A stretch of DNA of 64,000 bases from Nitrobacteraceae bacterium AZCC 1564 (lineage in GTDB: Bacteria > Pseudomonadota > Alphaproteobacteria > Rhizobiales > Xanthobacteraceae): positions 2,557,001 through 2,621,000 of the forward strand of contig JBAGRR010000001.1 of NCBI GenBank assembly GCA_036924835.1. Direction: 5' to 3'. Shown here piece after piece: positions 28,840 through 37,878 of the stretch. Within the stretch, counting starts at the first letter, position 1. Each line of letters starts with the position of its first letter. The notes beneath the pieces were generated by a model, which worked only from the letters and a program-made list of their open reading frames with translations, ran no database searches and was not told the DNA's origin. The position numbers and the translations under genes are program-made.

Positions 28840-30114
28840 ATGAATTACGACGGCTATTTCGAACACGCCCTTGCGCGTTTACGGGACGAACGGCGCTACC
28901 GCGTCTTTGCAGATCTTGAGCGCATCGCCGGGCACTATCCCCGTGCCATCTGGCACTCGCCTGCGGGCCCGCGCAGCGTCGTGATTTGGTGCTCCAACGA
29001 CTACCTCGCGATGGGGCAGCACCCGAAGGTCGTCGGCGCAATGGTCGAAACCGCGATCCGCATGGGCACCGGCGCGGGCGGCACGCGTAACATCGCGGGT
29101 ACTAGTCATCCGCTGGTCGAGCTTGAGCGCGAGTTGGCCGACCTGCACGGCAAGGAGGCGGCGCTAGTGTTCACTTCCGGCTACGTCTCGAACCAGACCG
29201 GCATCGCAACGATTGCCCGGCTGATGTCCGGCTGCGTGATTTTATCCGACGCGCTCAACCACAACTCGATGATCGAAGGCGTGCGCCAGTCCGGGACGGA
29301 GAAGCATATCTGGCGCCATAACGATCTCGGTCACCTTGAAGAGCTGCTCAAACGGGCCGACTGCCAGCGGCCGAAGCTGATCGCGTTCGAGAGTGTCTAT
29401 TCGATGGATGGTGACGTCGCCCCCATCAAGGGCATCTGCGATCTTGCCCGGCGTTACAACGCGATGACCTACTGCGATGAGGTGCATGCGGTCGGCATGT
29501 ACGGCCCGCGCGGCGGCGGCATCACGGAGTGCGAGGGCGCGGCGCACCGCGTCGACGTGATCGAGGGCACCCTTGCCAAGGCGTTCGGCTGTCTCGGCGG
29601 ATATATTGCAGGTGATGCCGTGTTGATCGATGCAGTGCGCTCATACGCGCCTGGCTTCATTTTCACCACAGCCCTTCCGCCGGCGATTTGTGCCGCTGCA
29701 ACCGCGGCAATCCGCCACCTCAAGAGCTCCAACTGGGAGCGCGAGCAGCATCAGCACCGCGCGGCGCGCACGAAGGCAGTGCTTGCGGCTGCCAGACTCC
29801 CGGTCATGCCTAGCGAGACGCACATTATACCGGTCCACGTCGGCAATCCGGAGAACTGCAAAGCGGCAAGCGACCTCCTGCTCACCGAACATGGGATCTA
29901 CATCCAGCCGATTAACTACCCGACCGTGCCGCGCGGCATGGAACGGCTGCGCATCACGCCTTCGCCATATCACGACGACGGCATGATCGACGCGCTCGCT
30001 AAGGCGCTGATCGATGTCTGGGAGCGGCTCGACCTGACGCGCGAGGAGCGGAGAACGTCCGCAATTGGCGCTAAGCGGACCGCGCGTCTAGCCCTGACCG
30101 CAAGCAAGTCTTAA
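28840..30114 (+). CDS. hemA: 5-aminolevulinate synthase
   Basis: PLP enzyme that condenses succinyl-CoA and glycine, the first step of heme synthesis in alphaproteobacteria; 424 residues. The PLP Lys is Lys247 in [24 protein letters not shown] and the glycine-binding N-terminal motif [11 protein letters not shown] are present. GGAGG stands 6 bases before ATG 28840. Position beside an oxidase gene set suggests a dedicated heme supply, likely additional to a core hemA. The tail after EERR is a basic ~20-residue extension. Confidence 0.95.
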   Translation: MNYDGYFEHALARLRDERRYRVFADLERIAGHYPRAIWHSPAGPRSVVIWCSNDYLAMGQHPKVVGAMVETAIRMGTGAGGTRNIAGTSHPLVELERELADLHGKEAALVFTSGYVSNQTGIATIARLMSGCVILSDALNHNSMIEGVRQSGTEKHIWRHNDLGHLEELLKRADCQRPKLIAFESVYSMDGDVAPIKGICDLARRYNAMTYCDEVHAVGMYGPRGGGITECEGAAHRVDVIEGTLAKAFGCLGGYIAGDAVLIDAVRSYAPGFIFTTALPPAICAAATAAIRHLKSSNWEREQHQHRAARTKAVLAAARLPVMPSETHIIPVHVGNPENCKAASDLLLTEHGIYIQPINYPTVPRGMERLRITPSPYHDDGMIDALAKALIDVWERLDLTREERRTSAIGAKRTARLALTASKS

Positions 30115-30204
30115 AACTTCCCGCTCAATATCATGCCTTTGATTCAGGTGATTTGCTCCCTCCTACGGAAAGGCGAGCCGGGTGCGCTGACTAGCTGCGA
30201 TGCC

Positions 30205-30218
30205 TTGACGTGAATCAA
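30205..30218 (+). promoter_or_regulatory. FNR/FixK-type box
   Basis: TTGACGTGAATCAA differs from the FixK/FNR consensus TTGAT-N4-ATCAA by one base. It lies 150 bp before the broken channel gene and after hemA. FixK controls cbb3 oxidase genes under low oxygen in this group, so the site fits the region, but its target here is uncertain. Confidence 0.5.
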
Positions 30219-30367
30219 AGAAGGTGGCCCCGTGAAGCGCCGAGCCAAGCCTGAGGATGGAGCAGTGTAGGCCGGCTTCGTGGGAAATACGTGAATGGCT
30301 CTCTTTAGCCTGCACATCCAAGCTTCGACATAATTCGCTTCGTTCGAGGTAGTCTGAACTTGAATCG

Positions 30368-31154
30368 ATGAACACGTCTATGACCGTCGCTTCTCTGCAA
30401 AAGCCGATACGACGCCTCTACGAGGGGGCAACTCCGAGCGGCATCTTCTTCCGCTATGCGCTGCTCGCATTCGATATCGTTACGGTGCTGTTCATCATCG
30501 CAACATCGTTCCTGCCCTCCAGCCAGATTATTTAAACGCTCGACGTTTTGTTCGGAGTCGTGATCCTTGCAGATTTCTCGGCCCGCCTGCTTGTTATCCG
30601 GCATCGGCTGCGCGACTTCACGTGTTTCTCAACGTGGACCGATATGGCCGCGATTGTTTCATTTTTGGCCCCCTCGCAGGGGAGCCGGCGGCTTTCTCCG
30701 TATTCTGCGCACGTTGCGGCTCTTGCGCGACTATCAGATGCTGGTGCGGCTGCGGATCGATATCCCGTTCTTTCGGCGCAACGAAGAGGTCATCTTTGCC
30801 GTCACCAACCTCGCAGTGTTCATCTTCGTGATGACTGCGATCGTTTACGAAACCCAGAAGTTTCGCAATGACCAGATCACCAATTCTGCCGACGCGCTGT
30901 ATTTCACCGTCACCGCGCTGACGACGACGGGCTTTGGCGACATTACCCTGCCTGGCACGGTCGGCCGCCTAATCTCGGTCGTCATTATGATTTTTGGCGT
31001 GACCCTATTCTTCAATCTGGCCCGCGCGCTCTTGACGCCAAGCAAGGTGCGGTTCCCTTGCCCGACCTGCGGCCTGCAGCGCCACGATAGCGATGCTGTG
31101 CATTGTAAGGCGTGTGGCACAGCGTTGAACATCCCCGATGAAGGCTTGACCTAG
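30368..31154 (+). pseudogene. Potassium-channel-like protein with C-terminal zinc ribbon, broken
   Basis: From ATG 30368 the frame begins MNTSMTVASLQKPIRRLYEG with a first membrane segment, then hits TAA at 30533. The same frame goes on (TLDVLFGVVILADFSARLLV) to about 30680, where reading shifts to another frame (LRILRTLRLLRDYQMLVRL, an S4-like charged helix). That frame keeps the pore with selectivity filter TTTGFGD and ends with a zinc ribbon CPTCG...CKACG. One nonsense change plus one frameshift disable a ~260-residue channel. A FixK-type box lies upstream. Confidence 0.75.
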
Positions 31155-31670
31155 CCGGCCCCCGTTCGGCTGGCAGAACCCATTTGCTCAAGTGTGACGA
31201 GGAAACGCTGCGCATGCTGCGGAGCACACCGGTGCTGTGGACGAGGCATCCCACGCTGTGCATGGGAATGGCGCCACCAAAGCCATTAGGCAGGCTGAGC
31301 CGACGTCGCATGCGGCCATTAAATCGCAGCAGCGAGCTCCTTCGCGTGATGATGCGGCCGTCATCCCGCTCAATCCGGGTAGTCACTTTGCGACAGCCAC
31401 CGTGCGCCAACCACTAGATGAGTACCGAGCCCAGCGGACGCCGGACTGTCATCGTTCATACGTTGCAGAGTGAACACCACGACCGGATTCGCGGCACCTC
31501 TCAGAGACCGTTCACGCCAGCGCTGCATCTCTACGTCAGTGTGGTGCGCAAATACTGTTGAGTGTCGTGCTCGCGGGTCTGCGTCGCAAGGCCGCAATGA
31601 CAATCAAAGTGCGAACGATTTCTGCGCTCGCGCATTGAAACGGTGGGCGAGACACAAGGGTGCGACGATC
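31155..31670. other. Unassigned stretch
   Basis: About 500 bases between the channel remnant and the Gln-rich protein. Several short frames exist on both strands, but none shows a family match, ribosome site or consistent composition. A small GC-rich hairpin follows the channel stop (31153-31175). Confidence 0.35.
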
Positions 31671-33785
31671 ATGCTTCCGCCCGGCGTCCATTTTGCAGCA
31701 TTTCTTCTTGGCGTCTCTGCGATCGCGGTGAGCGTGGGCTCGTCTGCCCAGGACTTGAGAAGGGCCGCGCCGCCCGCTGCTGCCGCCCGACCAGCCGCGC
31801 CCCCCGCCATGTCTCGTGCTCCCGCCATGTCTCCTCCTCCCGCAATGACTCGTCCGGCAGCGCCTCCCGCAATCTCTCGTCCGCCTGCCATGGCTCGTCC
31901 TGCGCCCATGACGCGGCCCGCCGCACCGGCGTTTCGTCCGGCTCCGCCGCCACAGCGACCGGCCATGGCACCGCGTCCACCGCCGCAAATCGCCGCGCCG
32001 CCGCGGCCGTCAGCGCCGCGCGTGACAGCACCGCGACCTGACTTTCAACGTGGTCCGGCTCCACCGCAGCGTCCGGCCATGGTGCCCCGTCCGGCGCCGC
32101 GCATCTCCACACCAAGCCCGGGCGCACCGCCCGCCGTGAGCGCGCGTCCGTCGCGACAGGAGCAGATCGAACAGCGCACGCAACAGCGTGAGCAGCGCAT
32201 TCAGCAGCTCCAGCAAACCACGCAAGAGCGGCCGCGGGGTGCTCTTTCGCCGCGGGGCGTGCAGCGTCAGGAGCGCATTGATCGGTTGCAGCAACGCGTG
32301 CAGCAGCTTCAGGCGCAGCAGCCGCAAGGCCAAGGCCTGCGGGCGCAACGCGCGCAGCAACGATTGCTGCAGAGGGAAAAGCGTCTGCTCCAGCAAGAGC
32401 AGCGCGTGCAGCAACGTGATCTGGCGCGTGAGGACCGACAGCGCGATATTCTTTCGCGCCAGAGCGTGCAGCGTCAGGATCGCATCGATCGGTTGCAGCA
32501 GCGCGTGCAACAGCTACAGGCGCAGCAGCCGCAAGGCCAAGACCTGCGGACGCAACGCGCGCAGCAACGGTTGCTGCAGGCACAAGAACGCCAACTCCAG
32601 CGTGAGCAGCGCGTGCAACAACGGGATCTGGCGCGCGCGGAGCGACTAGGAATGCAGCCTTTGGCCGGGCGAGCCGCCGCCGCTGCAGCAGTGCAGGCTG
32701 CCGCACGCGGGCGATTTGCCGAGCGCTTCCGCAACAATGCCGACCCGCAGATTGAGGCGGCTCGCGAGGGGCGACGGCATGGCTGGGCTCCACGCCACGC
32801 CTGGCGGCGCGGCGTGCGCGCAGCGTTCGTGCCGTGGCTTGGTCCTGTGTTCTGGCCTTATGCCTATTCCGACATTTTCAATTACACGTTCTGGCCCTAC
32901 GCCTACGACCGCGGCTATTGGGCTTACGCTTACGATGATTTTGTCGACACGGTGTTCTGGGGTGGCGACGATCGGTATTCCGCCTACGCCAGGCTCGGCC
33001 CGAGCGACTATGTGGGATCTGGCGGTGTGGTCACCGGTCCTCGATCGCCGCAGCGGTCAGGTGTAAGTCCGTCAATGACCAGCCCACAGAGCCTCCGGCA
33101 GTTGTGCGGAGATCCGGATAAGGGCATCACCGCTTGGCCGCTTGATTCGATCGCAAAGGCGGTAGAACCGACACCCGAGCAGCGCGCATTGCTTGAGGAG
33201 TTGAACAGCGCTGCCGCAAAGGCTGCCGACGCATTCAAGGAGTCCTGCAGCGATTCATATGCGATGACTCCGCCTGGCCGCTTGCGGGCGATGGCGAACC
33301 GCATCAGCGCTACGCTCGAAGCTGTGCGGATCGTGCGGCCGGCACTGGAGAAGTTCTATAACTCGCTCAGTGACGAGCAGCAGGCGCGCTTCAACGCACT
33401 CGGCCCCAACATCGGTGAAGGTTCGCAACAGCAGCTGCAGCAGGACGCGAGCGCGCAATCCGACACCTGTGGCGAGCCGAAGTCCAGCCTGACCAACCTG
33501 CCGATCGAACGGATCGAGACCGTCATTCGCCCGGCGGGCGCGCAAAAGGAAGCGCTCGACCGCTTGAGGGAGGCGACGGAGAGAGCCGTTCAAGGACTGC
33601 AAGCTGCCTGCCCGGACGACGTGCCCCTCACGCCGGTCGGACGACTGGAGGCGATGGAGAAGCGGCTTGAGGCCATGCTGCAGGCGGCTCAGCTGGTGCA
33701 GCCGACATTGGATGAGTTCTATGCCACGCTGAGCAGCGAGCAGAAGGCGCGCTTCAATACACTGGGCCAGTTCGCGGGCCGCTAA
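31671..33785 (+). CDS. Secreted Pro/Ala- and Gln/Arg-repeat protein with Spy/CpxP (LTxxQ)-like modules
   Basis: 704 residues from ATG 31671, chosen because a signal peptide begins there (FAAFLLGVSAIAVSVGSSAQ); longer starts would bury it. Residues ~25-160 are Pro/Ala/Met/Arg-rich. About 160-330 is a Gln/Arg coiled region with a 69-residue duplication. A Tyr/Trp-rich stretch follows (FWPYAYSDIFNYTFWPYAY). The C-terminal ~230 residues contain two similar helical modules (LRAMANRISATLEAVRIV and LEAMEKRLEAMLQAAQLV, each followed by LSDEQQARFNALG or LSSEQKARFNTLG), which are LTxxQ-like. Periplasmic chaperone or stress function is inferred from that motif. Confidence 0.7.
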   Translation: MLPPGVHFAAFLLGVSAIAVSVGSSAQDLRRAAPPAAAARPAAPPAMSRAPAMSPPPAMTRPAAPPAISRPPAMARPAPMTRPAAPAFRPAPPPQRPAMAPRPPPQIAAPPRPSAPRVTAPRPDFQRGPAPPQRPAMVPRPAPRISTPSPGAPPAVSARPSRQEQIEQRTQQREQRIQQLQQTTQERPRGALSPRGVQRQERIDRLQQRVQQLQAQQPQGQGLRAQRAQQRLLQREKRLLQQEQRVQQRDLAREDRQRDILSRQSVQRQDRIDRLQQRVQQLQAQQPQGQDLRTQRAQQRLLQAQERQLQREQRVQQRDLARAERLGMQPLAGRAAAAAAVQAAARGRFAERFRNNADPQIEAAREGRRHGWAPRHAWRRGVRAAFVPWLGPVFWPYAYSDIFNYTFWPYAYDRGYWAYAYDDFVDTVFWGGDDRYSAYARLGPSDYVGSGGVVTGPRSPQRSGVSPSMTSPQSLRQLCGDPDKGITAWPLDSIAKAVEPTPEQRALLEELNSAAAKAADAFKESCSDSYAMTPPGRLRAMANRISATLEAVRIVRPALEKFYNSLSDEQQARFNALGPNIGEGSQQQLQQDASAQSDTCGEPKSSLTNLPIERIETVIRPAGAQKEALDRLREATERAVQGLQAACPDDVPLTPVGRLEAMEKRLEAMLQAAQLVQPTLDEFYATLSSEQKARFNTLGQFAGR
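32257..32650 (+). repeat. Two tandem copies of a 207-bp coding repeat
   Basis: A unit starting GCGTGCAGCGTCAGG at 32257 recurs at 32464, exactly 207 bases (69 codons) later, with scattered differences. Both copies encode RQ(E/D)RIDRLQQRVQQLQ followed by QQPQGQ(G/D)LR(A/T)QRAQQRLL. Frame is kept, so copy number can change without breaking the gene. Confidence 0.85.
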
Positions 33786-34053
33786 AAGTGGCTTGACGAC
33801 GCCGAATGATCGTGCGTGCGGTCTGGAGATAATATCACAAACTTTTTGCGGCCCAGGGAGCGACTTTCACTCAATCTGGATGCCAGCAACTCCACTTTAC
33901 AAAGCTCAACCCTGATCAATCTTGAAATGACGGTTGAGGGTGGTGCCGTCTAGTCCCCGTCAATTCAGGGCTGCTCTTGGCAACAAATGCAAAGTGCAAG
34001 TTCCTCGACCACAAGCAGTAAGAAGCTCAGACATGAATTGGCGAATTTGAGTC

Positions 34054-34974
34054 ATGGTAACAGACGGCCGCACCGTCACCGTGTTCGGCGGAACCGGCTT
34101 TCTCGGCCGCCGCATCGTTCGGCATCTGCGCGATCGCGACTTTCTAGTTCGGATCGCGTCAAGACATCCAGATCGGGGGAACAGACTGTTTGGTCTCGAT
34201 GATCCGCAACTTCAATCGATCCAGGCCAACATTCACGACGAGCGGTCAGTCGCGGATGCGATTGCCGGCGCTTCCGGCGTTGTAAATGCGGTCAGCCTTT
34301 ACAGCGAGCGCGGACAGGAGACGTTTCATTCCGTTCACGTCGAGTCTGCCCAACGGATAGCAGCTCAGGCGCATCGCGCCGGCGTCGAACGGCTTATGCA
34401 CGTTTCAGGAATCGGCGCTGATGCCGCCTCACAATCTCGGTACATCCGAAAGCGCGGCGAAGGCGAACTGGCGGTCCGGGCCGTATTCGTCGATGCCCTT
34501 TTCATCCGCCCGGCGGTGATGTTCGGACCGGACGACGCGTTTCTCACCACCATCCTCAAGCTTCTCCGCCAGCTTCCCATCTACCCGATGTTCGGCCGCG
34601 GCCTGACGAGATTGCAGCCGGCCTATGTGGAGGATGTTGCGGAGGCGATTGGCCGGCTCATGCAGCGAGCCGAGACGGCTTCAATGATCTTCGAGTTCGG
34701 CGGCCCTCGCGTCTACTCTTACGAGGAATTAGTTAGAGCCGTTGCGCACCAAGCTGGCCGTGCGCCCTTACTGATTCCGATCCCGTTTGCCGTTTGGCAC
34801 GCACTCGCATGGGCCTCCGAAATGTTCCCGAGCCCGCGCCTCACTCGCGATCAAGTGGAACTGATGCAGATCGACACCTTGTCGGCGCCGGAGATGCCTG
34901 GATTCACTGAAGTAGGAATTTCGCCGCGCTCGATCGAGGCAATACTCCAGAAGATGTTATCGAATTGCGGATGA
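34054..34974 (+). CDS. NDUFA9-like NAD(P)-binding epimerase/reductase family protein
   Basis: 306 residues of the atypical short-chain dehydrogenase group related to the complex I subunit NDUFA9. The nucleotide-binding motif TVFGGTGFLGRRIVRHL stands at the N-terminus. MHVSGIGADAASQSRYIRKR and the C-terminal IFEFGGPRVYSYEELV are characteristic. Bacterial homologues are often near quinone or respiratory genes, but the substrate is not known. It is the first gene of the intact right half of the window. Confidence 0.85.
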   Translation: MVTDGRTVTVFGGTGFLGRRIVRHLRDRDFLVRIASRHPDRGNRLFGLDDPQLQSIQANIHDERSVADAIAGASGVVNAVSLYSERGQETFHSVHVESAQRIAAQAHRAGVERLMHVSGIGADAASQSRYIRKRGEGELAVRAVFVDALFIRPAVMFGPDDAFLTTILKLLRQLPIYPMFGRGLTRLQPAYVEDVAEAIGRLMQRAETASMIFEFGGPRVYSYEELVRAVAHQAGRAPLLIPIPFAVWHALAWASEMFPSPRLTRDQVELMQIDTLSAPEMPGFTEVGISPRSIEAILQKMLSNCG

Positions 34975-35046
34975 ATGAGGCTCCTCGGTTGATCAGCTTT
35001 CAACGGATGACCGGCTAGGGCAACTAGCTAGCAAGAACGATGAGTT

Positions 35047-36153
35047 TCAGACCCGGAAGTGCTTCGACAGTTTCAGGCCTTGGCCTTGATAATTCGACGC
35101 GATGCGCTGACCGTAGAGCGCGTCCGGCCGCGACAGCATCTTTTCATAGACGAGGCGGCCGACGATCTGCCCGTGCTCGAGGATGAACGGTACTTCGCGT
35201 GAACGGACTTCCAGCACCGCGCGCGAGCCCTGCCCGCCCGCACCGGCGTAGCCGAAGCCGGGATCGAAGAAGCCGGCATAGTGCACGCGGAATTCGCCGA
35301 CCAGGGGATCGAACGGCACCATCTCGGCAGCGAAATCCGGCGGCACCTGCACCGCTTCCTTAGAAGCGAGGATGTAGAATTCGCCGGGATCAAGGATCAG
35401 GCTGCGATCCGGCCGCGCCCGGATCGGCTCCCAGAATTCACCGACCGCGTAGCCGCTTCGGCGGTCGATATCCACGACACCAGTGTGGCGCTTAGCGCGA
35501 TAGCCGACAAATCCATCGGAACCTTCACCGGACAGGTCGACGCTGACCGCGACGCCATTTGCGAGGTCGGCATTGTCGATATCAACAAGCCGTTCCTTTG
35601 TGTGCAGAGCTTGCAGTTCATCGCTATCAAGCGTCGGATGCCCGGCGCGGAAGCGGATCTGCGACAGCCGTGATCCCTCGCGCAGCAACACAGGGAAGGT
35701 TTTCGGGCTGATCTCCGCATAGAGTGGACCGTGATATCCGGCGCCGATCATGTCGAAGCGACGGGTGCCATCAGCAATGACACGGGTGAAAACATCGAGC
35801 CGGCCAGTCGAGCTTTTCGGGTTGGCCGCAGCGAGAATGCTTGGCGGCAGCGCGAGGCTCTCCAGCAGCGGCACAATGTAGACGCAATTAGTTTCCAGCA
35901 CCGCGCCGTCGCTCAGATCGATCTCGTGCAGCTTCAATTCATCGATGCGTTCGGCAACCGTCGAATTTGGTCCCGGCAGGAAGGAGGCGCGCACACGGTA
36001 CGCGACGCTGCCCAAACGCAGGTCGAGGCTCGCCGGCTGGATCTGGCTCTCGACAAAAGGATATTCTGGCAGGATCAGGCCATCGTCGGCCATTGCCGCA
36101 ATCATGCGGTCCGGGAGAATGCCTGTCGCATCGGGGGCGAGCGTAAACGACAC
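35047..36153 (-). CDS. dcd: 2'-deoxycytidine 5'-triphosphate deaminase (two-domain rhizobial form)
   Basis: Converts dCTP to dUTP for thymidylate synthesis. 368 residues, about twice the enteric enzyme, with two related trimeric dUTPase-like halves as in Rhizobiales. The N-terminal half carries PASLDLRLGSVAYRV, then NPKSSTGRLDVFTRVI. The C-terminal half carries VHYAGFFDPGFGYAGAGG. GTG start at 36153 with AAGGA upstream. Confidence 0.9.
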   Translation of the reverse strand: MSFTLAPDATGILPDRMIAAMADDGLILPEYPFVESQIQPASLDLRLGSVAYRVRASFLPGPNSTVAERIDELKLHEIDLSDGAVLETNCVYIVPLLESLALPPSILAAANPKSSTGRLDVFTRVIADGTRRFDMIGAGYHGPLYAEISPKTFPVLLREGSRLSQIRFRAGHPTLDSDELQALHTKERLVDIDNADLANGVAVSVDLSGEGSDGFVGYRAKRHTGVVDIDRRSGYAVGEFWEPIRARPDRSLILDPGEFYILASKEAVQVPPDFAAEMVPFDPLVGEFRVHYAGFFDPGFGYAGAGGQGSRAVLEVRSREVPFILEHGQIVGRLVYEKMLSRPDALYGQRIASNYQGQGLKLSKHFRV

Positions 36154-36270
36154 TTTTCAGTCCTTGGTTGCCAAGCTCCCAGGGGAGTGGATTTGACATT
36201 CGCTACCCAGCCGGTCGCAAATTCATCAAGCGAACGTCAAATCCAAAACTCCACTAGAAACTTATATTTG

Positions 36271-36347
36271 CTAGTGGTCCTCGGATTCTAACATTCGCGG
36301 GAAGCGCGTGCTGAAACGGGATGCGAATGTTAGAATCGGACCACTAG
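36271..36347. repeat. 77-bp bulged palindrome, CTAGTGG...CCACTAG
   Basis: The left arm starts CTAGTGGTCC and runs to ACATTCGC (36298). The right arm starts GCGAATGT and ends GGACCACTAG. The arms pair except for three extra bases (TCG) after the tenth base of the left arm. The loop is about 24 bases. An additional CCACTAG stands at 36251-36257. Same layout as the elements at 59351-59591, with different arm sequence. It lies between dcd and the SAM-II riboswitch. Confidence 0.85.
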
Positions 36348-36429
36348 GCCGGCAAAATACACACTTTATCGACTAGCCGATGGGGTGCTTGACGGAAAGA
36401 GCAGGCAGGACTAAGCGTAGGACTTATCC

Positions 36430-36481
36430 CGTGGTCATTTGAGCCGGCCGGCTTGCAGCCACGTTAAATAACTCGCTAAAC
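36430..36481 (+). ncRNA. SAM-II riboswitch
   Basis: The conserved core GTGGTCATTTGAGCCGG, followed by CTTGCAGCCACGTTAAA and the final ACTCGCTAAA, matches the SAM-II (metA-type) aptamer pseudoknot: GTGG pairs with CCAC, and the AGCC/GCTAAA part closes the second helix. It lies 90 bases before metZ, the usual place in alphaproteobacteria. S-adenosylmethionine binding would switch methionine synthesis off. Confidence 0.93.
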
Positions 36482-36501
36482 AGGCCGGGGACAGTGTGAT
36501 C

Positions 36502-36535
36502 CCGGCCCATGGATATTATCCAGGCCGGTTTTTTT
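36502..36535 (+). terminator. Terminator-like hairpin downstream of the SAM-II aptamer
   Basis: CCGGCC (36502) pairs with GGCCGG (36523) around an inner TGGAT/ATCCA stem, followed by seven T. An upstream GGCCGGG at 36483-36489 can pair instead with CCCGGCC at 36501-36507, giving a competing antiterminator. This suggests transcriptional control before metZ. Confidence 0.75.
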
Positions 36536-36570
36536 GTGTCCATCTTCAGGGTGGCCACTATGGAGGTCAC

Positions 36571-37779
36571 ATGTCTGAAGTGAAGGTCCCTACGTCCAAG
36601 CAATCCCAGGCCTATCGGCCCGAAACGCGGCTGGTCCACGGCGGCGCACTCCGGTCACAGTACGGTGAAACGTCTGAAGCGTTGTTCCTGACCCAAGGCT
36701 TCATCTACGAAAGCGCCGAGCAGTGTGAAGCCCGCTTCACGGGACATGATCCGGGCTTTCTCTATTCGCGGTTCTCCAATCCGACTGTCGCGATGTTCGA
36801 GCAGCGCATGGCCGAGCTCGAGGGAGCCGAAGCCGCGCGTGCAACCGCCACTGGCATGGCCGCGGTCACCACAGCAATCCTCGCGCCGCTCCGGGCAGGT
36901 GATCATGTTGTGGCTGCGAAAGCTCTGTTCGGCTCGTGCCGTTATGTCGTTGAAGACCTGCTGCCCCGCTACGGCATCCAATCCACGCTGGTCGATGGCC
37001 ATGACCTCGACCAGTGGCAGAAGGCGATGCAGCCAAATACAAAAACCTGCTTCCTTGAAAGCCCGACCAACCCGACCCTCGATGTGGTCGACATCAGCGC
37101 GGTTGCAGAGATCGCCCATCGCGGTGGCGCACGGCTGATCGTCGACAATGTCTTCGCGACACCGATCTGGCAGAGCCCGCTCGCGCTCGGCGCAGACGCT
37201 GTCGTCTACTCCGCCACCAAGCACATCGACGGACAGGGCCGCTGTCTCGGCGGCGTCATCCTGTCGTCGAATGCCTTCATTCAGGAGCACATTCATACAT
37301 TCCTGCGCCAGACTGGCCCTGCAATGTCACCTTTCAACGCCTGGGTGCTGCTTAAGGGACTCGAGACGCTCAGCATTCGCGTCAGGGCGCAAACCGAGAC
37401 AGCGGCAGCACTTGCCGATGTGCTGGCAAAGCACCCAAAAATCTCGCGGCTGATCTATCCCGGCCGCAGCGATCATCCGCAGGCTGAAATCGTCAAAAAG
37501 CAGATGCGTGGTGGATCAACACTGATCGGCTTCGAGGTGAAAGGCGGCAAGGCCGCTGCATTCCGGACGCTGAACGCGCTTAAGCTGGCCAAGATTTCGA
37601 ACAACCTCGGCGATGCAAAAAGCATCGTGACACATCCGGCGACCACAACACATCAGCGCCTGACGCCGGAAGCGCGTGCAGAGCTTGGCATCAGCGAAGG
37701 GTTTATTCGCTTCTCGGCTGGGCTCGAACACCGTGACGATCTGATCGAGGATTTTACGGCCGCGCTGGAAAAGGCATAA
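36571..37779 (+). CDS. metZ: O-succinylhomoserine sulfhydrylase
   Basis: PLP enzyme making homocysteine from O-succinylhomoserine and sulfide, 402 residues from ATG 36571 (GGAGG at about 8 bases; the earlier in-frame ATG lies inside the terminator hairpin). Family motifs: YSRFSNPTVAMFE, the PLP Lys in YSATKHIDGQGR, and SIVTHPATTTHQ. Control by the SAM-II riboswitch directly upstream fits methionine synthesis. Confidence 0.95.
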   Translation: MSEVKVPTSKQSQAYRPETRLVHGGALRSQYGETSEALFLTQGFIYESAEQCEARFTGHDPGFLYSRFSNPTVAMFEQRMAELEGAEAARATATGMAAVTTAILAPLRAGDHVVAAKALFGSCRYVVEDLLPRYGIQSTLVDGHDLDQWQKAMQPNTKTCFLESPTNPTLDVVDISAVAEIAHRGGARLIVDNVFATPIWQSPLALGADAVVYSATKHIDGQGRCLGGVILSSNAFIQEHIHTFLRQTGPAMSPFNAWVLLKGLETLSIRVRAQTETAAALADVLAKHPKISRLIYPGRSDHPQAEIVKKQMRGGSTLIGFEVKGGKAAAFRTLNALKLAKISNNLGDAKSIVTHPATTTHQRLTPEARAELGISEGFIRFSAGLEHRDDLIEDFTAALEKA

Positions 37780-37878
37780 GCGCCGTCAGATACAGTCGTG
37801 AGGGGCGCGGGAGGCGAAACATTCGGCTTGCGCCCCCCTCGCCTTCCGAGTGACAGCTCCCGCAAGCAGCGGAGAAAT

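Noticed and set aside
31669-32793. A 374-codon frame antisense to the Gln/Arg-repeat protein
   Set aside because: It is an Ala/Arg-rich shadow of the repeat region without family match.
33786-34053. Possible tRNA or attachment site at the junction of the two halves
   Set aside because: No cloverleaf or direct repeat was found; only a weak CTCAACC/GGTTGAG dyad at about 33907-33940.
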